From NCBI GenBank assembly GCA_002310075.1, contig DBXU01000149.1, forward strand, positions 251 to 16,213: a stretch of DNA of 15,963 nucleotides, in the 5' to 3' direction. The notes below the pieces were generated by a model. The model did not search any database. It saw only the letters and a program-made list of their open reading frames with translations, and was not told where the DNA came from. This stretch comes from Bacteroidales bacterium UBA1204. GTDB lineage: Bacteria; Bacteroidota; Bacteroidia; Bacteroidales; F082. The position numbers were made by a program, and so were the translations under genes. Of the stretch, positions 1-6,477 are shown piece by piece (position 1 is the first letter of the stretch; every line of letters starts with the position of its first letter).

Positions 1-92
1 TCGAGGTCAATGCCATGCACGGCCTCGACCCACTGGCTGTCGTGCTTGAAAGCAACCTTGAGATTTCTTATGGACAATAGCGTCTCCGACAT
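1..92 (-). CDS. ABC transporter ATP-binding protein, N-terminal fragment
   Basis: Only the first 30 codons are inside the window; the gene continues beyond position 1. Read on the minus strand from the ATG at 92-90, the protein opens MSETLLSIRNLKVAFKHD and continues with an AVHGIDL-like segment. This is the usual first beta strand and turn of an ABC ATPase, especially the peptide/nickel (DppD/OppD) class, in which 'LL.I.NL.V.F' is followed by 'AV.GI.L'. The Walker A motif would lie just outside the window, so the ATPase assignment rests on the N-terminal pattern alone and the substrate is not determinable. It diverges from the exported-protein operon to its right and has its own -7 element at 109-116. 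Confidence 0.75.
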   Translation of the reverse strand, partial: MSETLLSIRNLKVAFKHDSQWVEAVHGIDL

Positions 93-108
93 GTGGTTAG
101 ATTTGGTG

Positions 109-116
109 CAAAAATA
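109..116 (-). promoter_or_regulatory. -7 promoter element for the leftward ABC ATPase gene
   Basis: On the minus strand this reads TATTTTTG, an exact match to the Bacteroidota -7 consensus TAnnTTTG. It lies 16 bases before the ATG of the ABC ATPase gene, so the leader would be very short. I see no good TTTG-type -33 element at the expected 19-22 base spacing, so this is a one-box prediction. Confidence 0.5.
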
Positions 117-123
117 GCGCATT

Positions 124-156
124 TTTGCCAGTTTTGTGAGTTTTTTACTACTTTTG
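124..156 (+). promoter_or_regulatory. Promoter of the exported-protein operon (two-box Bacteroidota type)
   Basis: The -33 element TTTG is at 124-127 and the -7 element TACTTTTG (TAnnTTTG) is at 149-156, separated by 21 bases. This is the canonical Bacteroidota sigma-ABfr arrangement. Transcription would begin near 162-165, giving a leader of about 20 bases before the ATG at 186. I find no comparable promoter before the following four rightward genes, so this is the likely single promoter for 186-5093. Confidence 0.65.
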
Positions 157-185
157 TCAAATCAAATCCATTAAACTAACGTGTC

Positions 186-1154
186 ATGAAACACATTTAC
201 ATTGCCTTAGCGTTGGCACTCCTCATGGTTGCTACTGCCTGCAACGGCTTGTTGGGCAAGAAAGACAACTCACAAGGCCAATCTGTTGAGAACGTCCAGT
301 ACGATGACGAGCCGCTGTTTTCGCAAGACTATTTCACCATGGATGAAGAGCATCCTACTATCAAAGGTGAAATCAGAGACGGAAAGCTTTGGCTGACTTT
401 TGATAAGAAACAGGTATTGTACCTCAACATCACCGACGAGGACTCGTATCGCCTGCCCGACGGACCCATCCAGGTGGAAGGCCTGAATGGGGCACCTAGC
501 ATTTTCATCATTGCCGACATCGGGCAGGACTACAACCCCATCCTCTGTGTGAAGACATCAAAAGGCAAGGTGCAGCTGCTGAACCTCTGGAACACCGTCT
601 CCACGGGCGATAACGTGGTCACGGAGATTCCCATGGACGGCATCGTCGGTTTTAAGGCCGCTCCTGGCGGTCCCTGGGAGGATGAAGACGGCACCGTTTA
701 TTATGAATACACTACCATCTATGGCCTCGATGCCAAAAACAGTATGCATGAGGTCCCGCTGTACATGCTCGACAACAACATCGAATATGTGGAAAGAGGG
801 CAGGGGAGCGAGGTGGTCTACCAGCTTCATCTCAGCGACGACTGGAAGATGCAGTATGTGATAGGCTACTACCTCAGCGAGAAGGTGGAGGAGATGCAGG
901 GCCGTTTCTGGCTCATCAACGAGGACTGGGACAACATGGTCTTCAAGTTTGGCTACGAGTTGACCACCGACATCGACTATATGGGAGAAAGCCCCGAAGA
1001 AAAGGCAATCAACCGTCAGGGTGTCTTTGAGATTCGCCGCCCCAGTTTCGACGACGGTACCCATGTCGTCATCCCCATTGAGGGCCTCGACTTCGCAAAC
1101 AAGGGCATGAACGTGCCGGTGTCTTTCTCTCCCACTGGCGCCTACGGTGGATAA
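186..1154 (+). CDS. Predicted lipoprotein of unknown function
   Basis: The 322-residue product starts with a lipoprotein signal: MKH, a hydrophobic stretch of about 12 residues, and the lipobox ATAC with the lipidated cysteine at residue 19. The mature part is acidic and rich in aromatic residues, alternating short hydrophobic strands with charged turns, so an all-beta fold is likely. Regions around 130-140 and 240-260 contain Trp-rich strands (QLLNLWN, GRFWLINEDWDN). I do not recognise the family. No cysteine pattern links it to the two lipoproteins downstream. It is the first gene after the promoter at 124-156 and is followed after 49 bases by the next lipoprotein gene without a visible promoter or terminator, so cotranscription is likely. 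The start is set by the signal peptide and by the promoter just upstream. Confidence 0.8.
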   Translation: MKHIYIALALALLMVATACNGLLGKKDNSQGQSVENVQYDDEPLFSQDYFTMDEEHPTIKGEIRDGKLWLTFDKKQVLYLNITDEDSYRLPDGPIQVEGLNGAPSIFIIADIGQDYNPILCVKTSKGKVQLLNLWNTVSTGDNVVTEIPMDGIVGFKAAPGGPWEDEDGTVYYEYTTIYGLDAKNSMHEVPLYMLDNNIEYVERGQGSEVVYQLHLSDDWKMQYVIGYYLSEKVEEMQGRFWLINEDWDNMVFKFGYELTTDIDYMGESPEEKAINRQGVFEIRRPSFDDGTHVVIPIEGLDFANKGMNVPVSFSPTGAYGG

Positions 1155-1203
1155 TCCCGCGTCCTAATACTAACCAATCGCACAAAACTAAACACTCTCA
1201 CTT

Positions 1204-2118
1204 ATGAAACGAATCCTTTTGGCTCTCCCATTGCTTCTGGCCTTGACCGCCTGCCACATCACCATCAATAACGATGATGGCACCACTCGCGAAGTCGACG
1301 TCGAAAGCATTGCCTTCAAGGTGTTCCAGCAAATCCCGCAGGACGCCTACGATGCGCATTATCGTGACCATGAGATCACCTGCCCCGACAGTTGCACGAC
1401 GCATTTCGAGCTCAGAATTGACTATTCGGATTTTGACGAAACCGGCTATGAGACCCTCGAGGTCGACTGCCTGCCAATGGACGGCGGCGGATGGCTGGCC
1501 TTTCTGACCAAATACGGTTGCGTCGACGCCTGCTGCTATGATCGGGGAAAGGCCTATGTCTACAAGGACGGCGAGTTGACCGAGGTTAGCGAAATCCTGC
1601 CCACGCCTCCCTATGAAGGAGAGATACTGGATGATTCTTACTACTCCCGTTACATCGGTGGTGGCAAACTGTTTGTCGATGTCGTTGGTCTTCAGGCTGA
1701 CGAGAGCGGAGGCGTCCTCGTATCGCAGGAGAGTACCTACTCGTGGGACGGAAAACGTTTTGTGGAACTCTCTACGGAGAAGTTCACCTACGATGACGAA
1801 ATGGAAGAAGAAGACCCTGGCGCATTGGACATGATCCCCTGCGACATGGAGGCACTCTACCAGGCCCTGTGCGCCTATGATGAGAGATTCAGGGACTTTG
1901 AACCGACCGTTGAATATGGCGAGAACGAACTGCACGGGACGACGTTTTCGACTATGGACGCCTATAGCGCTTCGCTGAACGTGTCGTGCAAGCCGCTGTC
2001 CGACGGGAGCTTCAAGGTGTTCGCCGTGATCAACTCAATGGAAGACGGTGAGGAGGATTCCTTTACCACTACCTATAACTACAAAGACAGCGTTTTAACT
2101 GAATTGCAAGACGAATGA
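1204..2118 (+). CDS. Predicted lipoprotein with two copies of a cysteine-patterned module
   Basis: The 304-residue product has a signal peptide with lipobox LTAC (lipidated Cys17). Residues 35-135 form a module with an IAFKVFQQIP opening, a CPDSC motif (60-64), Cys89 in DCLPM, GGW (95-97), and a GCVDAC motif (Cys106, Cys110), closing with YKDGELTEVSE. A degenerate second copy at about 212-303 keeps the opening helix (CDMEALYQAL), the 'V.C.P...G' strand at Cys262 and the YKDSVLTE ending, but has lost the paired cysteines. The same module, much better conserved, begins the next protein (2142-3749), and these two genes are 23 bases apart. The cysteines may form disulfides or bind metal in the periplasm; that is inference. 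No known family recognised. An IgA-, SusD- or TonB-type role is not supported by anything visible. Confidence 0.8.
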   Translation: MKRILLALPLLLALTACHITINNDDGTTREVDVESIAFKVFQQIPQDAYDAHYRDHEITCPDSCTTHFELRIDYSDFDETGYETLEVDCLPMDGGGWLAFLTKYGCVDACCYDRGKAYVYKDGELTEVSEILPTPPYEGEILDDSYYSRYIGGGKLFVDVVGLQADESGGVLVSQESTYSWDGKRFVELSTEKFTYDDEMEEEDPGALDMIPCDMEALYQALCAYDERFRDFEPTVEYGENELHGTTFSTMDAYSASLNVSCKPLSDGSFKVFAVINSMEDGEEDSFTTTYNYKDSVLTELQDE

Positions 2119-2141
2119 ATAAAGAATAAAACAAGATAACC

Positions 2142-3749
2142 ATGAAGAAGACAGGTATTGTATTGACATTGTTGTCGGTTCTGTTGATTATGGGCTGTGG
2201 CTGCAATCGTAAGCCTCATGGCAGCACAAATCCCGCAGAGACCCCCCAGATTGACGATAAAGGCATCGCATTTGAAGTCTTCCAACGCATTCCCAAGGAT
2301 GATATTGAAGATGTATTCAGGGAGAGGAAATATGAATGTCCTGATGACTGTCGCCGCCACTTCGGCGACGTCTTGGACGAGGTCATGGAAGACGAGATGT
2401 TCGTGATGGAGAGTTCCTTCTCGTTCGATGTCAACTGCTTCCCGATGAAGGACGGCGGCTGGATGGCCTTGCTCATCAACCAAGGTTGCTTTGATCGCTG
2501 CGGCCAGACTGTCAAGACCTACCAATACAAAGACGGCCTTCTGAACTATGTCTCCGACGTATTGCCACGTCCTACGATGGACGAGATGATTGCCGATCCC
2601 TTCCTCGTCTGTGGCGTCGCCCCTGAGGAGTTGGATGCTCCCAAGTCGGATTGGGAAAACCGTTACCTCTATGGTGTGAAGGGCAACGACACCCTAACGG
2701 TGGGCATCGAGACCTTCTTCTTCAACGAGATGCTTGAAAAGGCCCTCTGCGAGAAACAATATGTGTGGAATGGCGAGGCTTTCATGGAGGTTGTTCCCGC
2801 ACAAGGTCTCAACTTCGACGTTGTCGACTACGACGGTCTGGGGAGCATCAAGTTAGGTGACCCGTTGCCCGAGCCTATGACAGGCTTTAGTGTGTTTGAT
2901 GCTGCCGACGGACTCCTCTTCAGCCGCGATGGGGAAGACGTGTTCAAGGCTCATCTCGACGAGGACGGCTTGGTAGAGGCCATCAGCGTTTACGCCAAAG
3001 AATATGCCCATGAGGGGATGAAGGTGGGCGACACCCTCAACTTGTTGGTACAGAAACCAGGGCATATTGCCTTCTTCAAGGACGGCACTTTCGTGGTGAC
3101 CGACGGTCGTGGGTTCGACAACTACCGCATCGACTATGTGGGTGCCAACGATGCCATCGATGGCAACTTTGCGGAAGGTCCCATCGAAACGCCAAAGTTC
3201 AAGCCCGATGCTACGGTGCAATACATTCGCATCTACAAATATCACGACTGGACGAACGACACCTGCGACATGCGTGCGCTGCGTGAAGCCATTGGCGATG
3301 CCATGCTCGACCAAGGCAATCCCATTTACGAGGTCAACCATTTTGAGTATTATCGTGAGCTTTACAACGAGAAGTGTGAAGGCTGGTGCGACTCCTTCAG
3401 CTATTACCTGCACTGTTATCCGCTTAAGAGCGGTGGCTTCAAGGTGTATGTGACGGCCAATTGGCAAGATGGTTGGGAAGAGGATAACTCCGATAGCGGT
3501 TTCTCCAAAATCAGTGCCTATATTTATAAGAATGGCCAGCTGACCGAGGTGGAACCAGAACCCGAGTTGAACGACTTTCCCTTGAAAGAAGACAGTTATC
3601 ATTTCTCCAATGTGACTAGCGTGTTTTTCTATGACCGCACCATAACTGTAGCCACGGGTTACACGGACGACGACAAGATGCAAGGCGTGGAGTTCACCTG
3701 GGATGGCGCCACCATGAAGAAGACTTTCGAAGGTGTTTTTGATAATTAA
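2142..3749 (+). CDS. Large modular lipoprotein: cysteine module, inserted DGLG domain, second cysteine module
   Basis: The 535-residue product has lipobox IMGC (Cys19). The order is as follows. Residues 41-143 carry the cysteine module shared with the upstream protein (GIAFEVFQRIP, CPDDC 66-70, Cys99 in NCFPM, GGW, Cys116/Cys120). Residues 229-365 carry a domain matching the lipoprotein at 5149-5769 (DGLG 231-234, GMKVGDTLN 292-300, FKPDATVQYIRI 353-364). Residues 374-472 carry a second cysteine module (CDMRALREAI, Cys412/Cys416, Cys425 in HCYPL, YKNGQLTEV), followed by a beta-rich tail. Both spacing and wording of the motifs argue for duplication followed by domain insertion rather than chance. 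Function unknown. It is probably cotranscribed with its neighbours: 23 bases from the gene before, 67 from the gene after, with no terminator between. I see no frameshift. Confidence 0.82.
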   Translation: MKKTGIVLTLLSVLLIMGCGCNRKPHGSTNPAETPQIDDKGIAFEVFQRIPKDDIEDVFRERKYECPDDCRRHFGDVLDEVMEDEMFVMESSFSFDVNCFPMKDGGWMALLINQGCFDRCGQTVKTYQYKDGLLNYVSDVLPRPTMDEMIADPFLVCGVAPEELDAPKSDWENRYLYGVKGNDTLTVGIETFFFNEMLEKALCEKQYVWNGEAFMEVVPAQGLNFDVVDYDGLGSIKLGDPLPEPMTGFSVFDAADGLLFSRDGEDVFKAHLDEDGLVEAISVYAKEYAHEGMKVGDTLNLLVQKPGHIAFFKDGTFVVTDGRGFDNYRIDYVGANDAIDGNFAEGPIETPKFKPDATVQYIRIYKYHDWTNDTCDMRALREAIGDAMLDQGNPIYEVNHFEYYRELYNEKCEGWCDSFSYYLHCYPLKSGGFKVYVTANWQDGWEEDNSDSGFSKISAYIYKNGQLTEVEPEPELNDFPLKEDSYHFSNVTSVFFYDRTITVATGYTDDDKMQGVEFTWDGATMKKTFEGVFDN

Positions 3750-3816
3750 AGACACATAAGACAATTCACAATGAAAAACTCGCACTATTGAGTATTACCA
3801 ATAAAAAGACAAAGCC

Positions 3817-4416
3817 ATGAAAAGACTCGCTACGATGGCGTTGCTGCTTTGCTTCGCCCTGCCTATGATGGCACAGAACAAAAAAGAGGAAGAACGTGTC
3901 CAATTGGCACGCGACAGGTATGCTGCTGGCTTGGAAAACATCGCCATTAACAAGCAGTATGAGCAGGATGAGATTCCCGCTGTCAATTACACCAGCGTCG
4001 TCCGCAAGCAGAATTGGGCTGGCGGAGGCCAGTCGGTCGACAAGATGGACTTCTACTACAACGAGATTGAAGAAGACATGGAACCCTATCCTGTCGGTTA
4101 CTCACTCGTCTTGGTGCGCCGCAACTATAATGTTGGATCTATCGACCATTTCGAAGAATATGTCTATGACAATGAGGGCAGACCTTTGTTCTGGTTCTCG
4201 CGTTATGGCTCTGACAAGGACAATATGACCGAGTTGCGCGGCTATTATGATTACAATGGGAAACTCATTCGCTCCATCTGCAAGAAATCCGACCCAAATG
4301 GAGAGATGAAAACTTGTGAACTTGACGAAGAGATGGAATATGCCTTTTCCACGGTTTTCGATCATTTCATCGCCTTGTACGCCGCCTTCCAGGCCATCTA
4401 TTCTGTAAATCCATAA
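3817..4416 (+). CDS. Secreted protein of unknown function, paralog of the protein at 5854-6465
   Basis: The 199-residue product has a classical signal peptide ending PMMA-Q, with cleavage expected after Ala19; there is no lipobox, so it is periplasmic or secreted. The mature part contains LARDRYAAGLENIA, then VVRKQNWAGGG, FYYNE, EPYPVGY and YNVGS, and then two YD-type hairpins: YVYDNEGRPLFWF and YYDYNGKLIRSI. Nearly all of these landmarks recur in order in the protein encoded at 5854-6465, so the two are clear paralogs. The YD..G hairpins resemble units of RHS/YD-repeat proteins, but there are too few of them to call a repeat protein. The start follows from the signal peptide. There is no promoter in the 67-base gap upstream, which suggests readthrough from the lipoprotein operon. 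Function unknown. Confidence 0.8.
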   Translation: MKRLATMALLLCFALPMMAQNKKEEERVQLARDRYAAGLENIAINKQYEQDEIPAVNYTSVVRKQNWAGGGQSVDKMDFYYNEIEEDMEPYPVGYSLVLVRRNYNVGSIDHFEEYVYDNEGRPLFWFSRYGSDKDNMTELRGYYDYNGKLIRSICKKSDPNGEMKTCELDEEMEYAFSTVFDHFIALYAAFQAIYSVNP

Positions 4417-4445
4417 ACATAACAAACCATAAATAGCAACAAATC

Positions 4446-5093
4446 ATGAAGAAACATAGTCTTTTACTGGCTGCCTGCGCGACGCTCCTTGTCTTCAGCG
4501 CGTGCGACAATAACGGCCAAAAGCAAGCAACAAAGGAAGACGCTAAGCCAATCGCGCAAGAAATGATGGTGACCACTTCGCCCGACTTGGTCTTTTTCGA
4601 CCTACAAGGCCCAGTGAAACGTTGCGATCTTGTGGAGTTCGACCGTAATGGCAAAATCACTTCGGTTGACGGCCAAGACCCATTCATCCTTGAAGCGCCA
4701 CGGCGTGAGATGAAAGAGGATGGCGAGATGGTGGACTATTGCCGTTGGACTCGCGATGCCCAAGGCCAAATCGACTCTATCCTCTGCTATGAATACGTGG
4801 ATGAATACAGATGGTATGATGGGCAGGTGACCCAAGTTTTGTCTGGCTATGAGGGCCAACTTTGGTTGACAGACCGCGAGTATGATGCCGACGGACGATT
4901 GGTGAAGACAAAGCAGTATGAGGTCGTAGAGACCGAGGGACCAGAAGAGGTGAACCTAATGTGGGTTACTGAATACACTTACCTTGAGTTCGACGACCAT
5001 GGCAACTGGATACGTAGAAAACAGACGGACAAGGATCAGGTTGTCGAATATGTCAACGAAACGGAAGTGTCCAGAGAGATCGAGTATTATTGA
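4446..5093 (+). CDS. Predicted lipoprotein with YD/RHS-like hairpins
   Basis: The 215-residue product has a lipoprotein signal with lipobox FSAC (Cys20) and a short polar linker. The mature domain starts with FFDLQGPVKRCDLVEFDRNGKI (split by residue 60 into LQGPVK and FDRNGK), an opening common in Bacteroidota envelope proteins that carry YD-type hairpins. More such units follow: WTRDAQGQIDSI (about 101-112), REYDADGRLVKTKQYE (144-159) and LEFDDHGNWIRRKQ (180-193). Each is an aromatic strand, a D..G turn and a basic strand, the layout of RHS repeats, but only about four units are present and there is no toxin or shell domain. It is the last gene before a strong terminator at 5109-5140 and follows the previous gene by 29 bases. 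Its role is unknown; an envelope location is likely. Confidence 0.78.
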   Translation: MKKHSLLLAACATLLVFSACDNNGQKQATKEDAKPIAQEMMVTTSPDLVFFDLQGPVKRCDLVEFDRNGKITSVDGQDPFILEAPRREMKEDGEMVDYCRWTRDAQGQIDSILCYEYVDEYRWYDGQVTQVLSGYEGQLWLTDREYDADGRLVKTKQYEVVETEGPEEVNLMWVTEYTYLEFDDHGNWIRRKQTDKDQVVEYVNETEVSREIEYY

Positions 5094-5108
5094 TTCGACC
5101 CGTGGAAC

Positions 5109-5140
5109 AAAAAAGCTCTGCCTCAGCAGGGCTTTTTTTT
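5109..5140. terminator. Bidirectional intrinsic terminator between convergent lipoprotein genes
   Basis: The 7-base stem GCTCTGC / GCAGGGC (one G-T pair) at 5115-5121 and 5126-5132 encloses a CTCA loop. It is flanked by six A on the left and eight T on the right, so a U-tract follows the hairpin in either direction. It sits 15 bases after the stop of the gene at 4446-5093 and 8 bases after the stop of the opposing gene at 5149-5769, as expected for a shared terminator. Confidence 0.85.
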
Positions 5141-5148
5141 GTTTGCTT

Positions 5149-5769
5149 TCAAAACGTCGGGTGGATCCAGATGGACGACACTTTGGCGTCAGGTTTGAAA
5201 GTGGGATTCTCGACGGGTGAAGGGATGTCAAAAGGCACTTCCGGCAGTGGGCCGTCGTAGGCCTCACTACTGATGAGATAAGTGATGCCACTGTCGTTGA
5301 TGTGGAAATACTGGTCGTCATAGAAAGTGACTTCCAAGTTAGGGTTGGCTTTCAGGATGTCGTTGACGTTGCTCCCAACACCAATTCCATTGTGGGTGAA
5401 CTGGTCCGACACCACCATGATGCCCCCAATTTCGTTCGACTGGGCGTCGGTCTCATCAATATAGGCGGGGAAGATGATAAACTGCACTTCACCGTCCTTG
5501 CTGAACTCAACTGTGACTTCTTCCATCTCTTCCTCGTCGACAGAAACGACTGGCTTGATGTCATAATCGGGATGCGATTCGGGAATGGCGCCGCCAAGCT
5601 GGAACTCGCCAAGACCGTCATTGGTGATAATGTCTTTTTTGGGGAGATTGTCATTTGTCATCTCGATAGTTGTCGAGTCGGACTCTGTGACTTTTTGGTC
5701 CTGTGGGTTGCCATTGTTGCAGGCCGCCAATGCCACGGCCATAGCGAAGAATAATGCTTTTGTCTTCAT
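5149..5769 (-). CDS. Predicted lipoprotein made of a single DGLG domain
   Basis: The 206-residue product has lipobox LAAC (Cys17), a polar linker rich in D, T and N, then one domain at about 49-203: DGLGEFQLGGAIPES, a beta-rich middle, HNGIGVGSNVNDIL (126-139), and FKPDAKVSSIWI (191-202). The same landmarks in the same order form the central insert (229-365) of the lipoprotein encoded at 2142-3749, so this gene is the stand-alone form of that domain. The pattern 'G.G...LG..IP ... G..VG..' recalls small stress-regulated envelope lipoproteins such as the DUF1131 group, but I cannot confirm that. An in-frame upstream ATG at 5793 lies inside the -7 element at 5791-5798, so I chose the ATG at 5769, which starts directly with the signal peptide. 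Confidence 0.8.
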   Translation of the reverse strand: MKTKALFFAMAVALAACNNGNPQDQKVTESDSTTIEMTNDNLPKKDIITNDGLGEFQLGGAIPESHPDYDIKPVVSVDEEEMEEVTVEFSKDGEVQFIIFPAYIDETDAQSNEIGGIMVVSDQFTHNGIGVGSNVNDILKANPNLEVTFYDDQYFHINDSGITYLISSEAYDGPLPEVPFDIPSPVENPTFKPDAKVSSIWIHPTF

Positions 5770-5790
5770 AGTTTGGTGTATTTTGCTCGG

Positions 5791-5798
5791 CAAAGATA
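5791..5798 (-). promoter_or_regulatory. -7 promoter element for the DGLG-domain lipoprotein
   Basis: The minus-strand reading is TATCTTTG, a perfect TAnnTTTG. It is 22 bases before the chosen ATG at 5769 and overlaps the alternative upstream ATG, which rules that start out if this promoter is used. No clear -33 box is visible at the expected distance. Confidence 0.6.
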
Positions 5799-5818
5799 CG
5801 GATTTCTTGAAAAATGCC

Positions 5819-5826
5819 TATTTTTG
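5819..5826 (+). promoter_or_regulatory. -7 promoter element for the 5854-8373 unit
   Basis: TATTTTTG matches TAnnTTTG and lies 28 bases before the start codon at 5854. Together with the minus-strand element at 5791-5798 it makes a compact divergent promoter region. It supports starting the gene at 5854 rather than at the in-frame ATG 81 bases further upstream, which precedes this element. The -33 box is not evident. Confidence 0.55.
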
Positions 5827-5853
5827 CCTAATGTTAACCATAAAAATAGTCTA

Positions 5854-6465
5854 ATGATGAAAAGACAAGCACTTCTTATGGCGGTGTTGTTGTGTCTGTC
5901 GCTACCCATACTGGCACAAAACAACAAGAAAGTAGACGATCGCATCCAACTCGCTCGAGAGAAATATGCAGAGGGCTTGGCACTTATTGCCGAAAATTCC
6001 GCAGATCAATATCCTTTAAACTATACCGTTGTCGTCAGAAAGCAAAACTGGGCGGCCGTTGGCATGAAATCTGATTCGATTTGGTTTTACTATAACGAGC
6101 TGCGGGATGATGAGGAAGAGCCATATCCCGATGGCTATGCTCTCCGCATGGTGCACCGCACCTATAATGTAGCCGCTCGTGACTATTTGGAAGAATACCT
6201 ATTTGATGACAACGGAAAACCATTGTTCTTTTTCACACACTTTACGGAGATGCTCAATTCTGTAGATGATTCAGTTGAGTTTGAGGTTCGCTATTACTAT
6301 GATGAAAACGGCAATATCATCCGTTCCATCTACAAACTTATGGACGAAAACGGAAAGATGAAGGAAATCACCTCAAAGAGCCATCCCGAAGTTGTGAAGG
6401 AACTCGACAATTATGCATTTCCAGATTTCAACTATGTCAAGATGATTTTTGACGCCATTTACTAG
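5854..6465 (+). CDS. Secreted protein of unknown function, paralog of the protein at 3817-4416
   Basis: Two adjacent ATG codons (5854 and 5857) begin a signal peptide, MKRQALLMAVLLC..LPILA-Q, so the mature protein is periplasmic or secreted. An in-frame ATG further upstream at 5773 would place a charged, non-signal extension before it and precedes the promoter element, so I reject it. The mature part follows its paralog closely: IQLAREKYAEGLALIAEN, VVVRKQNWA, FYYNE, EEPYPDGYALRMV, YNV, then hairpins YLFDDNGKPLFFF and YYYDENGNIIRSIYK. The C-terminal parts diverge. It is followed after 12 bases by the M64 peptidase gene, so the two are almost certainly cotranscribed. No family name recognised; a shared envelope role with the peptidase is only inferred from position. 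Confidence 0.8.
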   Translation: MMKRQALLMAVLLCLSLPILAQNNKKVDDRIQLAREKYAEGLALIAENSADQYPLNYTVVVRKQNWAAVGMKSDSIWFYYNELRDDEEEPYPDGYALRMVHRTYNVAARDYLEEYLFDDNGKPLFFFTHFTEMLNSVDDSVEFEVRYYYDENGNIIRSIYKLMDENGKMKEITSKSHPEVVKELDNYAFPDFNYVKMIFDAIY

Positions 6466-6477
6466 AATTTACCAACG

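Noticed and set aside
1198..1935. 245-codon open frame on the minus strand opposite the 304-aa lipoprotein
   Set aside because: Starts inside no promoter context, has no signal peptide or recognisable motif, and lies antisense to a well-supported lipoprotein; such frames arise from the codon bias of the real gene.
2853..3785. 310-codon antisense frame opposite the 535-aa lipoprotein
   Set aside because: The sense protein has lipobox, conserved modules and paralogs; the antisense product has none of these.
4446..5093. RHS polymorphic toxin
   Set aside because: Only about four YD-like hairpins, total 215 residues, no shell core or C-terminal toxin, and no immunity gene.
5302..5754. 150-codon plus-strand frame opposite the DGLG lipoprotein
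   Set aside because: No signal peptide or motif; the minus-strand frame has a lipobox, a promoter and a domain homolog.
186..5769. Polysaccharide utilisation locus, secretion apparatus or defence island
   Set aside because: There is no SusC/SusD pair, glycoside hydrolase, secretion component, nuclease, NTPase or toxin motif among these proteins; only export signals and unknown domains are visible.
5773..5853. N-terminal extension of the secreted protein starting at 5773
   Set aside because: It would precede the -7 element and put a charged segment before a clear signal peptide.
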